A program made the translations under genes and the position numbers. Positions 9,863 through 19,357 of a stretch of 40,011 nt of DNA are shown here, in pieces. Under the pieces are notes generated by a model. It worked only from the letters and a program-made list of their open reading frames with translations, did not search any database and was not told the DNA's origin. Position 1 is the first letter of the stretch; each line of letters begins with the position of its first letter. This DNA is from Parvularcula maris (GTDB taxonomy: Bacteria > Pseudomonadota > Alphaproteobacteria > Caulobacterales > Parvularculaceae): the NCBI RefSeq assembly GCF_024505085.1, contig NZ_JANIBC010000020.1, positions 1-40,011 on the forward strand, given 5' to 3'.

Positions 9863-11887
9863 TCAGTCAAGCGCCTCTTTATCTTGGTTACCGCCGGCGA
9901 AGACCGCTGGACGGCTCTTGACGCTGAGCGTTTGTACGTCCCGCGCTACCTCGGTCACCGGGAGGGCGACCTCGCTGCCCAGCGACCAACTCGAGTAGCG
10001 TTTGTTCAGCTTACGGTAGTTCAGCGACGCGGTCACCGTGAGCGGCCCCTTGGCCCAGTGAGGCACGTCGAAAGCGAAGCTCACCACATCCGCCCCGCCC
10101 GCGGGGATCGTCCGGCGGTAGGCCTCGCCGACCATGTTGAAGAGGTCGTGGCGCCAGACTTCCCTACCCTCTCGGTCGATGGGGACCGACTTGTAGAAGG
10201 TGGCCTCCTCATCGACATAGCCTTCGCCGTCGATCGCTCCCGTCTCGGCGACCAGCCTGCCCGAGCCATCGCGAACGGTGACCGCCAGCCAGGCTTCGTT
10301 GAGATCGGTGGTGCCGCCGGGAAAGGCGTGCCCAACCCCGATATTGGCGACGGAGATCTGCAGCTCGACCTTCTCTCCATTGTAGACGAGGGCTGGTGCG
10401 TCCGAGCCGCGTCGCAGCCTGGGATCGACAAAGGTCGTCTCCTCGGCGGCGCTGCGCTGCTCCACGGGGTCGATCGAGACCCGCATGCGTCCGGCCTGAA
10501 GAAACTCGCGGACGATCCGCTCCTGCTCCTCGAAGCCGAGGACATGGGGGATCGCGGTGTTGGCGCCGGGGAAGCGGTGGGACATCACCATGCCGTCGGC
10601 GTTGGCGGAGGGGTCCTCCGCGCGGACCAGCGGCATGTGACAGCTCTGGCAGGGCATGGCCTGATCGACGGCGAAGCGGTGGTCGTGCTGGCCGGAGAAC
10701 GGGCTCTCCAGCCAGGACGAGTAGTCCGCCTGCATCTTGACCCAGCCCCAATCGTTCATGTCGCGGTCCATGAACTGCTCGTGGCATCCTGCGCAAAGGG
10801 CTGGAGAGCTAAGCACCGGCTGGTTCATCGCCTCCTTGTGGCTCTCGATATCGGCCAGAATCATCGCTCTACGGATCGTCTTGCCGCCTGGGACAGGCAG
10901 CGGCGCCATGCCGTCATCGGCGTCGAGCATGTAGGAGCCGACGCCCTTGAGGTGCACCATGTCCTTCGTACCGTGACAGGAGAGGCACCCCACCCCCTCG
11001 TGAAAGGCAGGGGTTCCTGCCGTGCCGCCATGATCGCCGCCCTCGGACAGCTCGCCGGTCAGAAGGGCAACGGGAGCGTGGCAGCCTTCGCAGTAGCGGG
11101 CCGCCTCCATCCCCTTGTTCTCTACCAGGAAGGTGATGTTCTTGACATAGGTGGGGTCGGCCGCCGCCTGCCCGTGCATGCTCTCTCGCCACTGCTCGAA
11201 GATCGCCTGGTGGCAGGCGCCGCACTCCACCGAGGTGGCGATGTAGTCCGGATGCACAAAGCCCCCCGTGCTCGTCTCGGTCTGCGAAGGCTTGAAGGGA
11301 TGAGGACCGTAGCTCTGCCCGTAATCGGCAGTCTGCGGGGCGGCGGGTGATTTCCTCGGATCGGTGAGGTCCAGGACACTTCCCCCGCCCACGAGAACCG
11401 CGGCAAGCAGGAGCCCCGCGAGCCCTACCCGGCGGTAGGAGGCGAAGCGCGGCGCGGCTCCCTCTCGCCTAGCGGCCAGCACCACATGGAGCACCACGAG
11501 CCCGACGACGCTCAGCCCCATAACCATATGGGCAGCGGCGATCCCGGCCCGGCTAGTGGCAGGCCCGAGCACCGCAAGGGCAATCCCGGTACTGATTAAG
11601 AGCCCAAGGAGGAGAGCCGATGCGATGCCCGAGGCCGACAGGCCCCATCTCTTGATCCCGGCGGTCCTGCGGAAATGGTGGAAGGTGTAGAGAGAGCCGA
11701 ACACGGCCAGGGGCGCAGCGGTCAACAAATGACCAAGACCCAGCAGAGCCATCGCCTCCGCCGAGACGGGCAGCACCGCTTTCAGAACCGCCAGCACCGC
11801 CGTGACAGTCAAAAGACCCATCGCCGCATTGCGCCAGCTCATCTCCGCACGGAGCAGCTCCCTCAGCCCCTGGCCCTGTGTGCTCAT
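9863..11887 (-). CDS. Membrane-anchored pentahaem cytochrome c, 674 aa
   Basis: The ATG at 11887 overlaps the preceding stop as ATGA. Residues 1-170 have about four membrane helices with several His (H53, H70, H71, H120, H134), possibly a b-type haem anchor. Five CxxCH haem c sites follow: CGACH (222), CEGCH (266), CLSCH (301), CAGCH (365) and CQSCH (413). The context around them (WRESMHGQAA, YCEGCHAPV) resembles the cytochrome c554 family. The C-terminal part has a GVGHAFPGGTTDLNEAW motif that recurs in this family, followed by a beta domain. It should move electrons between the quinone pool or inner membrane and a periplasmic or surface partner; substrate unknown. It is the last gene of the gsp operon, directly after the FG-GAP/HEAT protein. 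Confidence 0.85.
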   Translation of the reverse strand: MSTQGQGLRELLRAEMSWRNAAMGLLTVTAVLAVLKAVLPVSAEAMALLGLGHLLTAAPLAVFGSLYTFHHFRRTAGIKRWGLSASGIASALLLGLLISTGIALAVLGPATSRAGIAAAHMVMGLSVVGLVVLHVVLAARREGAAPRFASYRRVGLAGLLLAAVLVGGGSVLDLTDPRKSPAAPQTADYGQSYGPHPFKPSQTETSTGGFVHPDYIATSVECGACHQAIFEQWRESMHGQAAADPTYVKNITFLVENKGMEAARYCEGCHAPVALLTGELSEGGDHGGTAGTPAFHEGVGCLSCHGTKDMVHLKGVGSYMLDADDGMAPLPVPGGKTIRRAMILADIESHKEAMNQPVLSSPALCAGCHEQFMDRDMNDWGWVKMQADYSSWLESPFSGQHDHRFAVDQAMPCQSCHMPLVRAEDPSANADGMVMSHRFPGANTAIPHVLGFEEQERIVREFLQAGRMRVSIDPVEQRSAAEETTFVDPRLRRGSDAPALVYNGEKVELQISVANIGVGHAFPGGTTDLNEAWLAVTVRDGSGRLVAETGAIDGEGYVDEEATFYKSVPIDREGREVWRHDLFNMVGEAYRRTIPAGGADVVSFAFDVPHWAKGPLTVTASLNYRKLNKRYSSWSLGSEVALPVTEVARDVQTLSVKSRPAVFAGGNQDKEALD

Positions 11888-14800
11888 CCGTTCCCCTCCG
11901 CTGCCGAGCTCTCGCCTCGCCCGGCCTCGCTCCGCCAAGCGGCGTTGAGTAGGCCGCGCATGGCGAGCGCCCTGGCTTCTGGCCGCTCGGCCCTGTTGTT
12001 TGATACCCGCTCGAAGAAGGAGAGGGACGCTTGATCGTCAGCGCCAAGGGCCACGAGGCGTTCGAGGGCGAGGTCGCCCGCCTCGTCATGGCGCAGGCTC
12101 GCCAGCCTGAGAAGGAGCGGCTGGTGGCGAAGCTCGCCCCTGCTGCCCAAGGCCCGCCTGGCCATGGCGCGCCGGTGAGGATCCTCTTCGGTAGAGAGCT
12201 CACGGCGGAGCGTCGTATAGGCCCAAGGCTCGCCGCGAGCGACCAGAACCCGCATGGCGGCCTCACAGATCGCCGGGTCGTCCGCCTCCAGGCCGTCCGT
12301 CACGAGATCGGGCATGGCCCGAAGAACGCGGCTGGAGAGAGCCAAGGCTTCGAGCTTGGACTGGCTCGCGCCGAAGCCTTCTTGGCCGTCTCCCCGTGCA
12401 AGCGCGGATGCCTGATCGCGGCGCCAGGCTCTCGCCGTATCGGCGATCTGCTGCTGACGCTCGGGCAGCGCCGCTTCCAAGTCGCGGGCCAGGGAGACGA
12501 TCAGTTCCGGGCGTACCCGGACCGTCATCTCATCATCCGCTGCGATGAGGCCGATGATGGCGAGGAGACCCTCCGGATCGTCTTCGAGAACCCGTCTGAA
12601 CGGCACGAGCGCGCGGCCGAGATCGGGGCCGTAGATCTGGGAGAGGGACGCCATCGCCTGCGCCCTCAGCGTAGCGGAGACCGCCGGGTCGGTGCCCACC
12701 GAAACGAGGAACGGCAGGGCCTGCGGGTCTCTGATCGCCCCCAACGCCTGGAGAATCGCTGTTCTGGTAAAGACGGCTCGGGACCGCTCGTAAGCTTCGA
12801 CCAGGGGCTCGACCGCTTCGGTCTGCTCGGCCTCGGCCAGGGCCTTCGCTATGCAGGCCTCGCCTCCCCTGCCGTCATTCAGTGCCCGGATGAGGCCAGA
12901 TAGCCCGAGCCCCTTCTTCAGAAACACCGCCTCCTCCTCCCGGTAGAAGGCTGAGAAGGCATCGGCGACCGCGCAGCGATCCGAGAGACTGCCGGCGTCC
13001 AGCAGGACGAGAAGGTCCGGAACCGCACGGTCGAGCTCGAGCCTTGTAAGGCTCTCCACCGCGGCTCGCCTGACGGCGAGGTCGTCGTCCCTGAGCCCAT
13101 CGAGCGCGGCGCCTACCGCCTGTGGCACCCGGTGTTCCGTCAGTGCCGAGATGGCCTCAGCCCTTACCGCAGCCTCCGGATCGGCAAGCGCGGCAGCGAT
13201 CCGTGCGCGGTAGGTGTTGGCTTGCGGCTCTTCCTCGAGCCGCCAGGGCCTCAGCTCAAGACCGTCCCGCTTGACCACCACATGCCGGTTCACCGCGTCC
13301 AGGGGCAGCTCCTCTCCGCCGACGATCAGCGCCTGGACTTCCTCTCCCGTCTCCAGCGTCAAGATGGTCTGGCGGGGCTGGGAGCCGAGAAATGTTTGCG
13401 CCAGGGGGAAGGAGACAGCCCGCTCGCCGCGGGAGGTGAGGAGGGTGATGTTCTCGCCGGTTCGGTTCTCGATCCCCAACCAGCGGTCCTTCTCCAGCCC
13501 GTTGCGGTAGTAGCGCACCGCGCCGTTGTTCTCGGTCACGATGAGATCGAGATCGCCGTCATGGTCGGCATCGAACAGAGCGCCGCCGCGGCTCGATAGA
13601 GCTCGCATGAGATCGGGCTCGTCCGCCAATTCGAGGCGGCGCTTTCCAGTCGAGCGGAGGAGAAGATCCGGCTGGCCCTGGCTGGTTCGGTCGGCATGGG
13701 GATCAGGGGTCATTAGGCCGTTGAGGAGGATGATGTCCGCCGCGCCGTCAAGGTCGATGTCCCCCGCCAGAACGGACTGCGTCGCCAGGCCCGCCAGGTC
13801 GGCGAACCGGATACCGTAGGCGTCGGAGCTGTCGGTGAACGCACCCTCCTCGCCCCGCCGGGAGAAGATGCGGGCCCCTGCGCTTGCCGCGCCGCCCATG
13901 ATGAGCTCGTCCGCTCCGTCGCCATCGAGATCGGCGAGGGCAGCACCGGCTGAGCCCTCGAGCCTCGACATGCCCATGGCCCCTGGCCGACGCTCAAACT
14001 CTGTCTGACCAAGCCCCAGAAGCTCCGCATCGGGTGAACCCGGACCGTTGGCGATGAGGAGGTCGGATGCGCCGTCCCCTGAGAGATCGGCGAAAACCGC
14101 GAACATGGCCCGGCCAGAAAGATCCGCCAGCGCCTCCGACTGCACCGTCTCATACGCAAGGCCGCCGCGTCCCAGGTGAAGCCGGTTGCCCTGGCTGTCG
14201 AAAAGCGAGGGGTCGAACCGGGCCGCCTCCTGTCCGGCGAAGGATGCCCTGCCTTCGAAGACCCTGCCGCCTTTCAGATAGGTGACGTAGCCGAGCTCGT
14301 AGACATCTTGCCTGCCATCACCATCGAAGTCGGCAATGACGAAGCCGTTGGTCCAGCCGCTGCCGCCCCAGGGCACCTCGCGGGCCTCGAACCGGCCGCC
14401 GACATTCTCATAGAGGCGGTCCGGGCCGAGGGCTCCGACCAGAATATCCTCATCGCCGTCGCCGTCGAGATCGGCCGCCGCGCAGGAGATGCCCCAGAGG
14501 TCCGGCTCGTCCGGCAAAAGCTCCGTGGCGCTCAGGAAGCCCCTGCCGCCATCGTTCAGGAACAGGGCGCTGCCGCCGCTGACGGACCACCACTCCCGCT
14601 CCTGGTGGAACCGGTTCTGGCCAGAGCCCCCAACGAGGAACACATCGAGAAAGCCGTCCGCATTCGCATCGAAGACACAGAGACCGCTGCCGAAACTCTC
14701 ATCGAGGCCTTCGAGGTGCTCACCGCCCTGGGAGTGGCTCCAGACGAGACCTACCTCTTCGCTCCGGTCCCTGAAGAGCGGCTCGCTCGGTGCGGCCTGG

Positions 14801-14928
14801 GAGGTTTGGACCTCCTCGCGTTTTGGTGTTTCGGCCTGAGTCTCGGGGGTCTGCCGCATGGCAGGCAGGAAGGCGACTGCGGTGAGAACCGCCGCCACTG
14901 CCCCGGCTAGGAGCTGAGCTCGCTGCAC
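11884..14928 (-). CDS. FG-GAP propeller plus HEAT-repeat exported protein, 1014 aa
   Basis: The start is a GTG at 14928, 40 bases after gspD. Residues 1-25 form a signal sequence or signal anchor. Residues about 50-500 carry seven FG-GAP/VCBS-type calcium loops, for example DANADGFLDVFLVGG, DLDGDGDEDILVGA, DFDGDGRQDVYELG and DADHDGDLDLIVTEN, so an integrin-like beta-propeller is expected. A short beta domain with TGEEVQALIVGG, like the ASPIC/UnbV ending of CRTAC1-type proteins, follows. Residues about 560-1000 are helical HEAT-type repeats (LADPEAAVRAEAISALTEHR). Its stop overlaps the pentahaem cytochrome start, so the two are coupled. A role as scaffold or partner for the cytochrome or for secreted proteins is inferred; no enzyme motif is seen. 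Confidence 0.83.
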   Translation of the reverse strand: MQRAQLLAGAVAAVLTAVAFLPAMRQTPETQAETPKREEVQTSQAAPSEPLFRDRSEEVGLVWSHSQGGEHLEGLDESFGSGLCVFDANADGFLDVFLVGGSGQNRFHQEREWWSVSGGSALFLNDGGRGFLSATELLPDEPDLWGISCAAADLDGDGDEDILVGALGPDRLYENVGGRFEAREVPWGGSGWTNGFVIADFDGDGRQDVYELGYVTYLKGGRVFEGRASFAGQEAARFDPSLFDSQGNRLHLGRGGLAYETVQSEALADLSGRAMFAVFADLSGDGASDLLIANGPGSPDAELLGLGQTEFERRPGAMGMSRLEGSAGAALADLDGDGADELIMGGAASAGARIFSRRGEEGAFTDSSDAYGIRFADLAGLATQSVLAGDIDLDGAADIILLNGLMTPDPHADRTSQGQPDLLLRSTGKRRLELADEPDLMRALSSRGGALFDADHDGDLDLIVTENNGAVRYYRNGLEKDRWLGIENRTGENITLLTSRGERAVSFPLAQTFLGSQPRQTILTLETGEEVQALIVGGEELPLDAVNRHVVVKRDGLELRPWRLEEEPQANTYRARIAAALADPEAAVRAEAISALTEHRVPQAVGAALDGLRDDDLAVRRAAVESLTRLELDRAVPDLLVLLDAGSLSDRCAVADAFSAFYREEEAVFLKKGLGLSGLIRALNDGRGGEACIAKALAEAEQTEAVEPLVEAYERSRAVFTRTAILQALGAIRDPQALPFLVSVGTDPAVSATLRAQAMASLSQIYGPDLGRALVPFRRVLEDDPEGLLAIIGLIAADDEMTVRVRPELIVSLARDLEAALPERQQQIADTARAWRRDQASALARGDGQEGFGASQSKLEALALSSRVLRAMPDLVTDGLEADDPAICEAAMRVLVARGEPWAYTTLRRELSTEEDPHRRAMARRALGSRGELRHQPLLLRLASLRHDEAGDLALERLVALGADDQASLSFFERVSNNRAERPEARALAMRGLLNAAWRSEAGRGESSAAEGNG

Positions 14929-14968
14929 CTGCCACCCATCTCGGCGGACTCACCCCGCCCACTGTGCC

Positions 14969-17089
14969 CTACTCCAAAACCTCCCACACGCCTTCGAGGC
15001 GGTCAAGCAGCTCGCGGCTGACTTCGCGCAGCTCCGCCTTGTTGCCGACGATGGTGGGTCTGATCAGGACCACCAGCTCGGTGCGGTCGCGGGAGTTGTC
15101 CTTGGCGGAGAAAAGCCATCCGAGCCCCGGCACGCGGCCGAGATAGGGGATGCCGCTGGAGGAACGGTTGTTGGTCTCAGAGATCAGCCCGCCGAGAACC
15201 ACCGTCTCGCGGTTGCTCACCGAGATCGAGCTGGCGATCCGCCTGGTGGAGATGGTCGGCGTGAGAATGCCCGTATCCACCGAGTTCGAGACCGAGCTGA
15301 CCTCCTGCTCGATGTCTAGGCTGATGAGCCCGCCCGAGGTGATCCGGGGGGTGACATTGAGGAGGACGCCGGTGTCGATGAACTCGATCGAGGTGCCGAA
15401 GAGCGGGTCCAGCCCCCCTCCCCCTGCGGTCTGCAGTCGCTCTGTCACCACCGGCACCTCGTCGCCGACCTGAAGCTCCGCCGTCTGGTTGTCGCGCACG
15501 AGGAGCTGGGGTGTGGAGATGACGTTCACCTCAGTGAGCGCCTCGAGGGCGGAGAGGATCGCGGTCACGTCCCCGCCGCTGGCGTTCAGAATGCCGGCAA
15601 AGCCTGGAAGCTGCGGCGCGATGGAAAAATCCCCGCCCCTGGTCAGCACGCCGGCGGCGCTGTCGATCGAGCCGCCGAACGTGTCCTGCAGAAGGAACTG
15701 CACGCCGTAGCGGATGCGGTCGTTCAGCGTGACCTCGGCGATGGTGGCCTCGATCAGGATCTGAAGCGGCGTGATGTCGAGCTTGTTCAGCGCACGCTCC
15801 ACGATGCGGTAGTCGCGGGCATTGGCAAGGATGACCAGCGCGTTGTTTGTCTCGTCGGCGATGACGCGGACGTCGAGGCCTGCCGCCACACCGCCCTGGG
15901 GCGCGGAGAGAAGGCTCCTCGCCGCGGGCGCGGGCCTGGCCTGACCCCCAGGGCTTTCCAAGCTGGGAACCGCCTGCCGGGAAAGCGTAGCCGAGCGCAC
16001 CCCCGGCGCCGTGCCGCCCAGGGTGGTGGACCGCGTCTGGCCGGTGAACATCTCATTGAGGAGACCCGCCAGATCCGCCGCCGAGCCGTTCTGCACGGGG
16101 TAGACATAAAGGCTCAGCCCCTCGCCCGTGGCCCGGTCGAGCTCACCGAGCAGGGTACGGATACGGCTGAGATAGGCGGGCTGCTTGGTCGACACCAGCA
16201 CGGCGTTGAGCCGCTCGATGGGGGTGAGGCTGAGCACGCCGGTGAGCGCCTCGCCGGTCTGTGCCTCCAGGATGGACTGTAGCTCGGTGGCCATAACCTC
16301 CGCGCTGACCTCCTTGAGCGGGAACAGCCCAAGGGACAGCCCACGGAGGAAGTCCACATCGAACATGGTCACCGCGTCGGTGATCGACTGGGTCTGTTCT
16401 CCGGGTGCGGAGACAAGAAGGATGTTGCGGGCCGCATCGGCCTGCACCTGGGCGTCGGCGCCGACGATCGGGCCGATCAGCTCGGTCATCTGCTGGGCCG
16501 ACACATAGCGGAGCGGCACCACGGAGAGCGCATAGCCCGCCTGGTTGAGGCTGCCCGGAAGCACCACGCCCGATCCTAAACCGCCCCTCGGCGCCTCGGA
16601 GAGCGGGATGATGCGGTAGGTCCCGTCATCGTCGATCAGGGCGGCGTTCACCGTACGGAGGGCAGCTTCCAGCACACTTAAGAGCCGGTCCCCGCTCAGC
16701 GATTCGGCGGAACGAAGGGTCACCTCGCCCTGGACGCGCGGGTCGAGCAGGTAGTTGATGCCCAGCGTATCGCCGAGGACGATCTGCACCACCTCCTTGA
16801 TGTCCGCCTCGACGAAGTTGAGCATGACGCTGCCATCGGCAAACTGGCGTGCAGGCTGAATTCGTCCGGGTGCGCCGACGAAAACGCCAGTGCCTTCGAG
16901 CACGCGCTCGCCATCCAAAGTCTCACGAAGATCGTCGGTGCCCTGTCTGTTGAGGGCGACCTGGGAGGCGGCCCTTGCAGCCAGGCTGTCATCTTCCGCG
17001 CCGCGAGGAAGCTCAAGGCCCACGGGCGCATCCGGCCGAGCCGCACAGCCCGCCGCCGCGAGCAGCAGCAAGGCTGCAGCATTCCTCAT
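14969..17089 (-). CDS. gspD: T2SS secretin GspD, lipoprotein form
   Basis: The ATG at 17089 follows AGAGG and gives a lipoprotein signal with lipobox LAAAGC (Cys15), so this secretin probably reaches the outer membrane as a lipoprotein. The N0 domain starts near VMLNFVEADIKEVVQIVLGD; N1-N3 ring domains follow (PLKEVSAEVMATELQSIL; VIADETNNALVILANARDY). A low-complexity insert rich in Ala/Pro/Ser lies in N3. The secretin barrel domain has VNVISTPQLLVRDNQTAELQVGDEVP and the closing stretch with GIPYLGRVPGLGWLF and TELVVLIRPTIV. Length (706 aa) is normal. It forms the outer-membrane channel of the T2SS encoded just upstream. Confidence 0.95.
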   Translation of the reverse strand: MRNAAALLLLAAAGCAARPDAPVGLELPRGAEDDSLAARAASQVALNRQGTDDLRETLDGERVLEGTGVFVGAPGRIQPARQFADGSVMLNFVEADIKEVVQIVLGDTLGINYLLDPRVQGEVTLRSAESLSGDRLLSVLEAALRTVNAALIDDDGTYRIIPLSEAPRGGLGSGVVLPGSLNQAGYALSVVPLRYVSAQQMTELIGPIVGADAQVQADAARNILLVSAPGEQTQSITDAVTMFDVDFLRGLSLGLFPLKEVSAEVMATELQSILEAQTGEALTGVLSLTPIERLNAVLVSTKQPAYLSRIRTLLGELDRATGEGLSLYVYPVQNGSAADLAGLLNEMFTGQTRSTTLGGTAPGVRSATLSRQAVPSLESPGGQARPAPAARSLLSAPQGGVAAGLDVRVIADETNNALVILANARDYRIVERALNKLDITPLQILIEATIAEVTLNDRIRYGVQFLLQDTFGGSIDSAAGVLTRGGDFSIAPQLPGFAGILNASGGDVTAILSALEALTEVNVISTPQLLVRDNQTAELQVGDEVPVVTERLQTAGGGGLDPLFGTSIEFIDTGVLLNVTPRITSGGLISLDIEQEVSSVSNSVDTGILTPTISTRRIASSISVSNRETVVLGGLISETNNRSSSGIPYLGRVPGLGWLFSAKDNSRDRTELVVLIRPTIVGNKAELREVSRELLDRLEGVWEVLE

Positions 17090-17139
17090 GATCGATCCTC
17101 TGCCCATGATCGCCTACCCTTACGCCCCTGCCCGCGGGG

Positions 17140-17772
17140 TCAGTTGTCTCGTCGTTGCGGCTGTACGAGCCCGGGGGGCTGCGCCGCTGTGTTGGTTCTC
17201 GTCGCGGGGTTGAGAGAGCCTGGCGTCACGCGGCCCCCGCTGCCAAAGCGGCCTTCGCCGCCGCGTCCATAGGTATCGAGGCTCAGCGCACTGACCTCTC
17301 CGCCGGCGCTGAACCGGACCGAAGAGGCGGCGATCTCGGAGACGGTCCAGCTTCCGATCTCCTCGCCGACGCTCAGCCTTCTCGTCTCCCCCCCGGAGAC
17401 GCTGCTGAGGACAGCGACGGGGTCCTGCCCCTCCCTGATGACGGTGGCGAGAAGAGCATAGTCCTCCGCCACGGGTCGGCGGCGTTCCCTGACGGGGGCC
17501 GGTGCCGCGCTACGGGTACGGATGAAGGGAGCGGGCCTTCGGCTCGCGCTGAACAGCGGCCGGGCCAGGATGGTTTCGACATCTCCTTCCGCCTCCAGGC
17601 CAGCTTCCCCTGCCGCACCCGAAGGAGGGCGTAAGGCGGAGAGAAGCTCCCTCAGAAGCAGCTGGGCGCCCTGCGGCGCAGCGCTGTCGGTTTGGTTCAA
17701 CACGAGGCGGTCCGCTGCAAACACCATGCCGAGCACCCCGGCCAGGAGGAGAAGGAGGTTCTGACGCTTCAC
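17140..17772 (-). CDS. gspC: T2SS inner-membrane/secretin-linking protein GspC-like
   Basis: Starts with GTG at 17772, two bases after the gspM stop. One N-terminal membrane helix (LLLLLAGVLGMVFAADRL) is followed by a Pro-rich linker and an HR-like beta domain (YALLATVIREGQDPVAVLSS; RLSVGEEIGSWTVSEIAASS). This layout and its place next to gspD fit GspC, which joins the inner-membrane platform to the N0 domain of GspD. There is no C-terminal PDZ domain; the last 45 residues are low-complexity Gly/Pro/Asn. A GspN/PulP-like label is also possible. Confidence 0.75.
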   Translation of the reverse strand: MKRQNLLLLLAGVLGMVFAADRLVLNQTDSAAPQGAQLLLRELLSALRPPSGAAGEAGLEAEGDVETILARPLFSASRRPAPFIRTRSAAPAPVRERRRPVAEDYALLATVIREGQDPVAVLSSVSGGETRRLSVGEEIGSWTVSEIAASSVRFSAGGEVSALSLDTYGRGGEGRFGSGGRVTPGSLNPATRTNTAAQPPGLVQPQRRDN

Positions 17773-17774
17773 GG

Positions 17775-18338
17775 CTAGGCCCCGCCCCTCTCATCGGCGC
17801 TCCTGAAGGCGGCGAGCACCGCTGCTACCCGCAGCGCCCCCTGGTCCGAGCCGGAACGAGCGGTGAGGTCGATGCTGCGCACGGTCAGCCCGAGGGCTGG
17901 CCCCTCGATGCTGCGCAGGATGAGGACGGTGCGCTCGTAATCGGCCTCGAACACCACCTCCATGTCGAGCCGCTCAAGCCCGGAAGCCTCCGTCTCCGAA
18001 CCTAGGAAGGCAAAGGACTGCAGCTCGGTCGCCTGGGAGCCGAGGATTGTGCGGAGCTCGGACTGGAGCGCGGCGGCCACCACGGGCGCAGGACCTTCCG
18101 TCGTGAAAGGTTCCGAGCCTTCGCTGCCCTCCCCCGAGCTCAGCCGCGCCGCCCTCTCCGCCGCCTCGGTCAGCTGGTGGGCGAGCTCCGCGCGCCGGTC
18201 GGTCTCAGAGCGATACTCGGCTGCGAAAGAGAAAAGCGGACCGACCAGCAGACTCCAGAGGAGGAACACCAGCAAGAGGAGGACAGCCAGGGCCGCAGCC
18301 TTAGAAGGCAGGCTTCCTGGGATCAGCCGCGCGCTCAT
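17775..18338 (-). CDS. gspM: T2SS assembly-platform protein GspM-like
   Basis: ATG at 18338 overlaps the gspL stop (ATGA). One membrane helix (AALAVLLLLVFLLWSLLVGPL) is followed by a coiled-coil stretch (ETDRRAELAHQLTEAAERAARL) and a ferredoxin-like domain (LDMEVVFEADYERTVLILRSIE). This is the usual GspM form, which pairs with GspL in the inner-membrane platform. 187 residues, normal size. Confidence 0.82.
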   Translation of the reverse strand: MSARLIPGSLPSKAAALAVLLLLVFLLWSLLVGPLFSFAAEYRSETDRRAELAHQLTEAAERAARLSSGEGSEGSEPFTTEGPAPVVAAALQSELRTILGSQATELQSFAFLGSETEASGLERLDMEVVFEADYERTVLILRSIEGPALGLTVRSIDLTARSGSDQGALRVAAVLAAFRSADERGGA

Positions 18339-19357
18339 GGGCGCTTCCTCACCTGGGCGGTGATCTCGAAGCTCTCCTTGTCCTCGCCCGGGCGCCGCCG
18401 GACCGGCTCGGCGAACTGCGCCGCCGAGAGGAGCGCCTGCCCCTCAATGGCCGCGAGGAGGGGAGCGGCATCGTTGGAGAGGCCGCGTACGCTGAGCTCC
18501 GTGCCGTCCATCGTGAAGCCAGTGAGATGGCTTCCATCGGGAACCGCATTAGTGACGGTACTCAGTACCGTGAGGATACTCGTGCCCTCTCTGGCGGTCA
18601 GAGCGGCGCCGCGCAGTCGCCCCTCCTCCGCGCGATTCGCAGCCGAGGGCAGAACCCGCCTAGCAGCCGCGCTGGCGTTCTCCAGGGCAGCATCGGCGGT
18701 GGTCCGGCTCCACACAAGAAACAGGCCGTAGAAGAGAAGGCCAGCCAGGAAAGCCGCAACAAGCCCGCGGCCGGTGAGCGAGGCCCTGGGCTTGCCCGGG
18801 GCATTGACCTGCATCCGCTCGTCGGGGCGGCGCAGCAGCACCGAGCTACCGCCTGGAAGCTGCGCCGTGACATCGAAGCTGTGCTCCCCGAGCGCCGTAT
18901 CGGCGATCGCCAGCTCGTCCCTCACGCCAGCGTAAGGCAGCACCACCAGCTCGACCGCCAACTGCCCGCCACTGCGCCCAAGCACCCGGTGGCCGGTCAG
19001 AACCTCCCCCCGGCTGAAGGGAAAAAGCTTCTCCGTGTCGTGACTGACGATCTGTGCGAGATTGGCCTCAACCGCTACCGGGTAGCTGGTTTGCCTTGAG
19101 AGGAGAGGGCGAACGCCGAGGTCGAGCTGCAGAGGTCCGTCATGGTCGCCGATCGTGTCCGCGGAACCGTTCTCGGCCACCAAACCACCGTTCTCCATAC
19201 GGACGGTCATGACCTCTTTGCTGCCGCCGATCGCCGACCTCAGGCGCCGCGGGAGCATGCCGGTCAGCTCATCGGTCCACCAGCGCAGCCCGTCCCGAGC
19301 CCGCAGCACCGGCTGCGAGGCCAGCAGACTGCTCCCATTCGTCAAGCCGGTAGCCAT
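18335..19357 (-). CDS. gspL: T2SS assembly-platform protein GspL-like
   Basis: The cytoplasmic part (to about residue 225) includes RWWTDELTGMLPRRLRSAIG, seen in short alphaproteobacterial GspL/PilN-like proteins. One membrane helix (GLVAAFLAGLLFYGLFLVW) and a periplasmic ferredoxin-like domain (ILTVLSTVTNAVPDGSHLTG) follow. The start is uncertain. The ATG at 19357 makes an 89-base overlap with gspK, and GTG codons inside that overlap are alternatives; the frame extends further upstream but that part looks non-coding. GspL recruits the ATPase GspE to the membrane. Confidence 0.75.
   Translation of the reverse strand: MATGLTNGSSLLASQPVLRARDGLRWWTDELTGMLPRRLRSAIGGSKEVMTVRMENGGLVAENGSADTIGDHDGPLQLDLGVRPLLSRQTSYPVAVEANLAQIVSHDTEKLFPFSRGEVLTGHRVLGRSGGQLAVELVVLPYAGVRDELAIADTALGEHSFDVTAQLPGGSSVLLRRPDERMQVNAPGKPRASLTGRGLVAAFLAGLLFYGLFLVWSRTTADAALENASAAARRVLPSAANRAEEGRLRGAALTAREGTSILTVLSTVTNAVPDGSHLTGFTMDGTELSVRGLSNDAAPLLAAIEGQALLSAAQFAEPVRRRPGEDKESFEITAQVRKRP

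Noticed and set aside
9788-11350. 520-codon plus-strand open frame
   Set aside because: Antisense to the pentahaem cytochrome with five CxxCH sites; a by-product of high GC.
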